A stretch of DNA of 64,000 nucleotides from positions 1,178,001-1,242,000 of the forward strand of contig NZ_OZ244781.1 of NCBI RefSeq assembly GCF_965219595.1, read 5' to 3'. Both the position numbers and the translations under genes were made by a program. The stretch is from Poriferisodalis sp022821985 (GTDB taxonomy: Bacteria; Actinomycetota; Acidimicrobiia; Acidimicrobiales; Poriferisodalaceae). Within the stretch, counting starts at the first letter, position 1, and every line of letters starts with the position of its first letter. The notes below the pieces were generated by a model, which saw only the letters and a program-made list of their open reading frames with translations, had not been told where the DNA came from and made no database searches. Shown piece after piece: positions 60,220 to 64,000 of the stretch.

Positions 60220-60298
60220 AGGGTCTGGGTCGAGCGGCTCGTCATCCCCCTACGGCACTCACACGACCCATAACAACTACTCAGGCTCCAATAAGTAG
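60116..60298 (+). CDS. Double-glycine bacteriocin/RiPP precursor peptide 2
   Basis: 60 residues. Leader MSDARVEKASPPPVEADVDE then RELTSEELQHVSGG; predicted core after Gly-Gly: KGSGSSGSSSPYGT followed by HTTHNNYSGSNK (26 residues, no Cys, rich in Ser, Gly, Thr, Asn). GGAGG lies seven bases upstream. The poly-C tract here has 11 C (60144-60154), keeping the frame open. The exporter with a C39 peptidase domain is encoded downstream, matching the leader type. Core peptide activity and any modification are unknown. Confidence 0.8.
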   Translation: MSDARVEKASPPPVEADVDERELTSEELQHVSGGKGSGSSGSSSPYGTHTTHNNYSGSNK

Positions 60299-60403
60299 GG
60301 CGACGTTCCATCTGGCGTTGGCCCCTCGAATGAACACGGTCAGCTAGCGCGGGAAGCGTCCGCGCCACAGCAGGGGTTCGCCGATACGCGTGCGTCCTAG
60401 TGT

Positions 60404-60985
60404 GTGAGCCCGATGGCACGACGCAGACAGCTTTTTCGCGAGGAAGCCCTCGCTCGCCGAGGGCGAGCGGAGCCTGTCGACGGGCTGCTGCGCATCACAG
60501 CACCGCACGAGTGGCTGTTCCTGGCGCTGCTGGCCGCGGCGCTGCTCGGCGTGCTGGCTTGGACGGTCTTCGGGACGATTGAGCGGGGCCACTCAGCCGA
60601 CTGCCTGCTCGTGGGGCGTGACAACGTCGGTGAAGCGTTAGGCGCAGACGTTGCTGTGCCTGCGAACTCGCAACTGGCAGTTCTCGCGCTCCTCAACCCT
60701 CGTCAAGCGCGTGATGTCACGGCCGGCATGGGGGCGCGTGTAACACCGGTTGGCACCGATGGCGCCTTGGACGCAGTCGTTCGGGAAGTCATGCTCGGCG
60801 ACTCGCAAAGAAGCGAATTTCTGCTCGACACCGCGCTGTGGGACCCTGCCGCCACACACCGTGTCTGGCTGGAACTGACCGATGACGTCTCCACAGCGGC
60901 GCTGTCGGGCAGCACCTGTCGTGTGCGCATCGTGACTGAGCACCGGTCGCCTATTCGCTTCATCGCCACGGCCGGCCTCCGGTAG
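60404..60985 (+). CDS. Compact HlyD-like secretion adaptor of the NHLM bacteriocin type
   Basis: 193 residues from GTG 60404 (ATG 60413 possible). The N-terminus LFREEALARRGRAEPVDGLL then RITAPHEWLFLALLAAALLG matches the start of NHLM-system HlyD proteins, with one membrane anchor near residues 36-58. The remainder is far shorter than normal (family members are about 400) and lacks a visible coiled-coil hairpin. It may be a reduced adaptor between exporter and cell wall in a monoderm. It ends six bases before the ABC gene. Confidence 0.65.
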   Translation: MSPMARRRQLFREEALARRGRAEPVDGLLRITAPHEWLFLALLAAALLGVLAWTVFGTIERGHSADCLLVGRDNVGEALGADVAVPANSQLAVLALLNPRQARDVTAGMGARVTPVGTDGALDAVVREVMLGDSQRSEFLLDTALWDPAATHRVWLELTDDVSTAALSGSTCRVRIVTEHRSPIRFIATAGLR

Positions 60986-60991
60986 GCGCCA

Positions 60992-63193
60992 GTGCCGACG
61001 CTGCTGCGACGACGCAGCATTCGCACGCCGCTGATTCCCCAGCTCGAGGCGGCCGAATGCGGAGCAGCGTCGCTGGCAGCCGTCATGGCCCATTTCGGCC
61101 GCTGGGTTCCCTTGGAGGAATTGCGAGACGACTGCGGCGTCGGCCGTGACGGCGCCAGTGCCGCAGGGATCGTGCGCGCCGGCAACAAGCACGGCATGGA
61201 GGTCCGCGGCTGGCGCAAGGAGGTCGACTCGCTCGCTGAGACAGACCTGCCGGCCATCCTGTACTGGGAGTTCAACCACTTCTTGGTGCTCGAAGGCATC
61301 GTCGGCGACCGGTACCACCTGAACGATCCGGCCAACGGCCGTCGCCGCGTGAGCCGTTCGACTGTGGAGCGCGCATACGCGGGCGTGGTGCTCACCGCGT
61401 CGCCGACGGCGTCGTTTCGGCCCGTCGGGGAGCGCCCCAGTGCGTGGCGTGCACTGTGGCCGTGGCTTGCCGGCACACGCGGCGCGCTCGCATACGTGGC
61501 GCTGGCCGGGCTGCTGCTGGCAATCCCGGCCCTCGCGCTGCCCGTGCTGCTCGGCGTCTTCGTCGACAGCGTCTTGGGCGGCGAGGCGCCCCGCTGGGGC
61601 GGCTTCGTGGTTGCTGCCATGGCGTTGGCGGGCGCTGCGGTCTACCTGCTGACCTGGCTGCAGCAGCGCATGCTGCGCCGGATCGCCATCGGCGTGGCCG
61701 TGGTGCGTTCCCAGCGACTGCTGCAGCATCTGCTGCGCCTGCCCAAGCAGTACTTCGCTCACCGCTTCGCGGGCGATCTCACCACCCGAGTCGGATTGGT
61801 GGACGAGATCGCCGACGGCGCCGGTAGGCATCTCGTGGGTCTCGCGGTGGAACTGGCGACCAGTGTCGCGTTATGGGCCCTGCTTGTGGCCTACGACCCG
61901 CTCATTGCCGCGAGTGTGCTGGCTGTGGCGCTGGTCAACGTCGCCATCGCGCGCTTGGTGAGCCTGCGCCGCGCGGATCACCAGCGGCTGCTGCGGCGCG
62001 AGCAGGCCCTGCTGTTCGGCATCGAGACCACCGGGCTGCGCCAGGCCGACATGCTGCGCGCCACCGCGGCCGAGAACGACTTCTTCGTCCGCTGGAGCGG
62101 CCACCAAGCGCGTGAGCTCTCGGCTCGTCAGCGGGTGGTCGAGCTGGCGTATGTGAACGCGGCGTTGCCGGGGCTGTTCCTCGCGTGCGGCACGCTGGCG
62201 GTGCTGGGGCTCGGCGGCTGGCGGGTCATCGAAGGGGATCTCAGCATCGGCGAGCTGATCGCCGTGTACGTCTTGGCCGGCAGCTTCCTCGCTCCCATCG
62301 GGCGTTTCGTGCTGTACGCGGACACGTTCGAGCTGCTCGGCGCCGATGTGCAGCGGGTGCGCGACATCTCCGCCGCCGAGCCGGACCCCGCGGTTGCCGG
62401 CGACGCGGCAGGCGGTGCCGGCGACGGGTCGCAGCCCGGCCGCGTGATGACGCTGAATGGCCGCCTGCGGCTGGCGGGCCGGGTGGAGGTGAGCGAGCTT
62501 CGCTTCGGCTACCGGGGTCGGACTGAACCGCTGATCGACGGGCTCAGCCTCGCGATCGAGCCCGGCCAGCGCGTCGCGGTGGTAGGGCCGACCGGCTCGG
62601 GGAAGTCGACGCTGCTGCGCTTGGTCAGCGGCGAGTTCGAGCCGTGGTCGGGTGAGGTCCTCTTCGACGGTGTGTCGGCGCGTGAGATCCCGCGCCCGGT
62701 CTTCGTCGGATCGGTGGCCACGGTCGATCAGCAGATAGCGCTGTTCGACGGCAGCGTGCGCGACAACATCACCATGTGGAATGCTGCCGCTTCGGAGGCT
62801 GACATGGTGGCCGCAGCGCGCGACGCCATGATCCACGACGACATCATGCGTCGACGCGGCGGTTACGAGGCTCATGTTCGGGAGGGGGGCGCCAACTTCA
62901 GCGGCGGCCAGCGCCAGCGCCTCGAGATAGCGCGTGCTCTTGTCGCTCGCCCCTCTGTGCTGCTGCTCGACGAGGCCACCAGCACGCTCGACGCCGAGAC
63001 CGAACGGCGCATCGACGACGCGCTGCGCCGTCGCGGCTGCTCGTGCCTCATTGTCGCGCACCGCCTCAGCACGATCCGCGACTGCGACCAGATCATCGTC
63101 ATGGACGGCGGCCGGGAGGTGCAGCGGGGCAGCCACGACGTTCTGCTTGCCGACGCCGACGGCCTCTATAGCCAGCTGGTGCGTTCGCAATGA
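60992..63193 (+). CDS. Peptidase-containing ABC exporter (PCAT, NHLM type)
   Basis: 733 residues, GTG start. The N-terminal C39 peptidase domain has the catalytic Cys23 in LEAAECGAASLAAVMAHFG, His96 in EFNHFLVLEG and Asp112 in HLNDPANGRRRV, and cleaves double-glycine leaders. Membrane segments follow (about 155-430), then an ATPase domain: GPTGSGKSTLLRLVSGE, signature FSGGQRQRLEIARAL, Walker B VLLLDEATSTLD. It should process and export the peptides encoded at 59.8-60.3 kb. The stop overlaps the next gene as ATGA. Confidence 0.93.
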   Translation: MPTLLRRRSIRTPLIPQLEAAECGAASLAAVMAHFGRWVPLEELRDDCGVGRDGASAAGIVRAGNKHGMEVRGWRKEVDSLAETDLPAILYWEFNHFLVLEGIVGDRYHLNDPANGRRRVSRSTVERAYAGVVLTASPTASFRPVGERPSAWRALWPWLAGTRGALAYVALAGLLLAIPALALPVLLGVFVDSVLGGEAPRWGGFVVAAMALAGAAVYLLTWLQQRMLRRIAIGVAVVRSQRLLQHLLRLPKQYFAHRFAGDLTTRVGLVDEIADGAGRHLVGLAVELATSVALWALLVAYDPLIAASVLAVALVNVAIARLVSLRRADHQRLLRREQALLFGIETTGLRQADMLRATAAENDFFVRWSGHQARELSARQRVVELAYVNAALPGLFLACGTLAVLGLGGWRVIEGDLSIGELIAVYVLAGSFLAPIGRFVLYADTFELLGADVQRVRDISAAEPDPAVAGDAAGGAGDGSQPGRVMTLNGRLRLAGRVEVSELRFGYRGRTEPLIDGLSLAIEPGQRVAVVGPTGSGKSTLLRLVSGEFEPWSGEVLFDGVSAREIPRPVFVGSVATVDQQIALFDGSVRDNITMWNAAASEADMVAAARDAMIHDDIMRRRGGYEAHVREGGANFSGGQRQRLEIARALVARPSVLLLDEATSTLDAETERRIDDALRRRGCSCLIVAHRLSTIRDCDQIIVMDGGREVQRGSHDVLLADADGLYSQLVRSQ

Positions 63194-64000
63194 GCACGCT
63201 GCGGGCGGCATCGGCAACGTGGGGCGATGACGGAGGCCCGCACGATGCTCCGCCTGCGGTGGCCGCGCTGGCGCAGATGAGCCGCACGTCGCTCATCGCG
63301 CGAGTCGCGCTGGGCGAGAGCGAGGACGTGACGAGTGCGGCCAACATGCCCATCCCGCTCGCCGACCCGTCGCAGGTCTGCCTCGTGGTTCGCGGCGCAG
63401 TCGACGTGTTCCTGTTCGAGGTCGAAGACGGACAGGCTGCCTCGAGCGCGAGGCACTTGGCACGCGTGGAGGCCGGTCAGCTGGTGTTCGGGTTCGCGAC
63501 GAGCGACGTGTCGTTGACGGCCGTGGGCAAGGGCCTGCCCGGCACGCGTCTGGCGATGCTGCAGCGCTCAGATCTGGCCGATCCCGCACTGGCCGACGAG
63601 CTCGCAGCTCAGGCCGACGCTTGGATCGCCTCGGTCTCGCGCGCCATTGCTGAACCGATCGAACCGCGCCCGCGCCCCGATGCCGTCGTCGACCCCGCTG
63701 CCTCAGAGAGCCTGCCCGCCTCAGCCGTCGGCACGATCGTGTCAGCGCGGCCTGGCACCGTTGCGTGGGCTGCGTCTGATGCAGTCGATGTCGCCTATCT
63801 GGGCACCGAAACGCTGCCGCAGTCCGCCGCCGCTGTGCCGTTGACCTCCGACACCTGGCTCACCGCGCCCCCGCACGGCACGCTGCGCATCTCCACGTCT
63901 GCGGACCTCGCAGCAGACGGACGGCTCCTCGAAGCGCTCGACGACTTCCACCGGCTCGCGCTGAGCGCGGAACAGCTCAACCGGATGCTGGCGCGCGCCG
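63190..64000 (+). CDS. Second NHLM-type ABC transporter protein, N-terminal part (runs off the window)
   Basis: ATG 63190 overlaps the exporter stop; 270 codons are visible and the frame is open at the window end. The visible part has MPIPLADPSQVCLVVRGAVD and FGFATSDVSLTAVGKG, a cNMP-binding-like beta domain, followed by an Ala/Pro-rich link and a helical part (LEALDDFHRLALSAEQLNRM). In NHLM loci the second ABC protein carries such an N-terminal extension before its membrane and ATPase domains. Those domains lie outside the window, so the call rests on position and N-terminal form. Confidence 0.65.
   Translation, partial: MSTLRAASATWGDDGGPHDAPPAVAALAQMSRTSLIARVALGESEDVTSAANMPIPLADPSQVCLVVRGAVDVFLFEVEDGQAASSARHLARVEAGQLVFGFATSDVSLTAVGKGLPGTRLAMLQRSDLADPALADELAAQADAWIASVSRAIAEPIEPRPRPDAVVDPAASESLPASAVGTIVSARPGTVAWAASDAVDVAYLGTETLPQSAAAVPLTSDTWLTAPPHGTLRISTSADLAADGRLLEALDDFHRLALSAEQLNRMLARA

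Overview
The window looks like the replication-origin neighbourhood of a high-GC actinobacterium. Gene content and order resemble mycobacteria (gyrB-dciA-recF-dnaN-dnaA on one side; rpmH-rnpA-yidD-yidC, jag, rsmG, parA-parB, cwlM, trxA-trxB, murJ and an mviN-type pseudokinase on the other; CarD, HspR and an EtfD-like protein as actinobacterial markers). Several mergers and splits differ from mycobacteria, so a deep lineage such as Acidimicrobiia is a reasonable guess. That placement is inference from synteny, not from a marker-gene tree.

Layout. 0-5 kb: replication genes on the minus strand, with the likely oriC between dnaN and dnaA. 7-9 kb: rpmH-rnpA-yidD-yidC on the plus strand. 9-14.2 kb: an anomalous block in which jag/khpB is in two pieces (Jag_N; KH-R3H), separated by a GPP34-cytochrome P450 fusion and a divergent Rieske oxygenase, followed by an inverted rsmG. 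14.2-16.1 kb: parS, parA, parB. 16.2-25.5 kb: a minus-strand run (CwlM-like pseudo-amidase, trxA, trxB, a small membrane protein, pseudokinase, DegV, MurJ, CarD, DUF5318, CCA-adding enzyme). 25.6-31.1 kb: a degenerate ponA-like gene, then rpsF-ssb-rpsR-rplI-dnaB. 31.2-36.7 kb: an accessory and defence island (AbiE toxin-antitoxin, tRNA-Gly, dcd, Dcm-type methylase, EcoRII-N/HNH-like nuclease, trypsin-like protease, orphan HTH regulator). 36.8-40.9 kb: EtfD-like reductase, a cyclic-nucleotide-binding protein, PII, gpmA. 41-47.3 kb: the heat-shock cluster dnaK-grpE-dnaJ-hspR-clpB. 47.5-59.7 kb: a large purine cluster (purA, D, E, B, C, S, Q, L, F, M). 59.8-64 kb: the start of a bacteriocin/RiPP export locus of the NHLM type, with two tandem double-glycine precursor genes, one frameshifted in a poly-C tract.

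Main points of interest: (1) the precursor pair with an 11/12-C homopolymer before a peptidase-containing ABC exporter; (2) the GPP34-P450 fusion and Rieske partner sitting inside a split jag; (3) a dispersed repeat of about 65-80 bp at four intergenic loci that bracket the rearranged blocks; (4) two genes (rnpA and the cwlM-like gene) whose conserved N-termini can only be reached from a CTG codon overlapping the upstream stop as CTGA; (5) several degenerate cell-wall proteins (pseudo-amidase, pseudokinase, pseudo-PBP); (6) a predicted CCWGG-type restriction-modification pair with an unusual HNH nuclease.

All functional calls come from reading motifs and context by eye; no database search was run.
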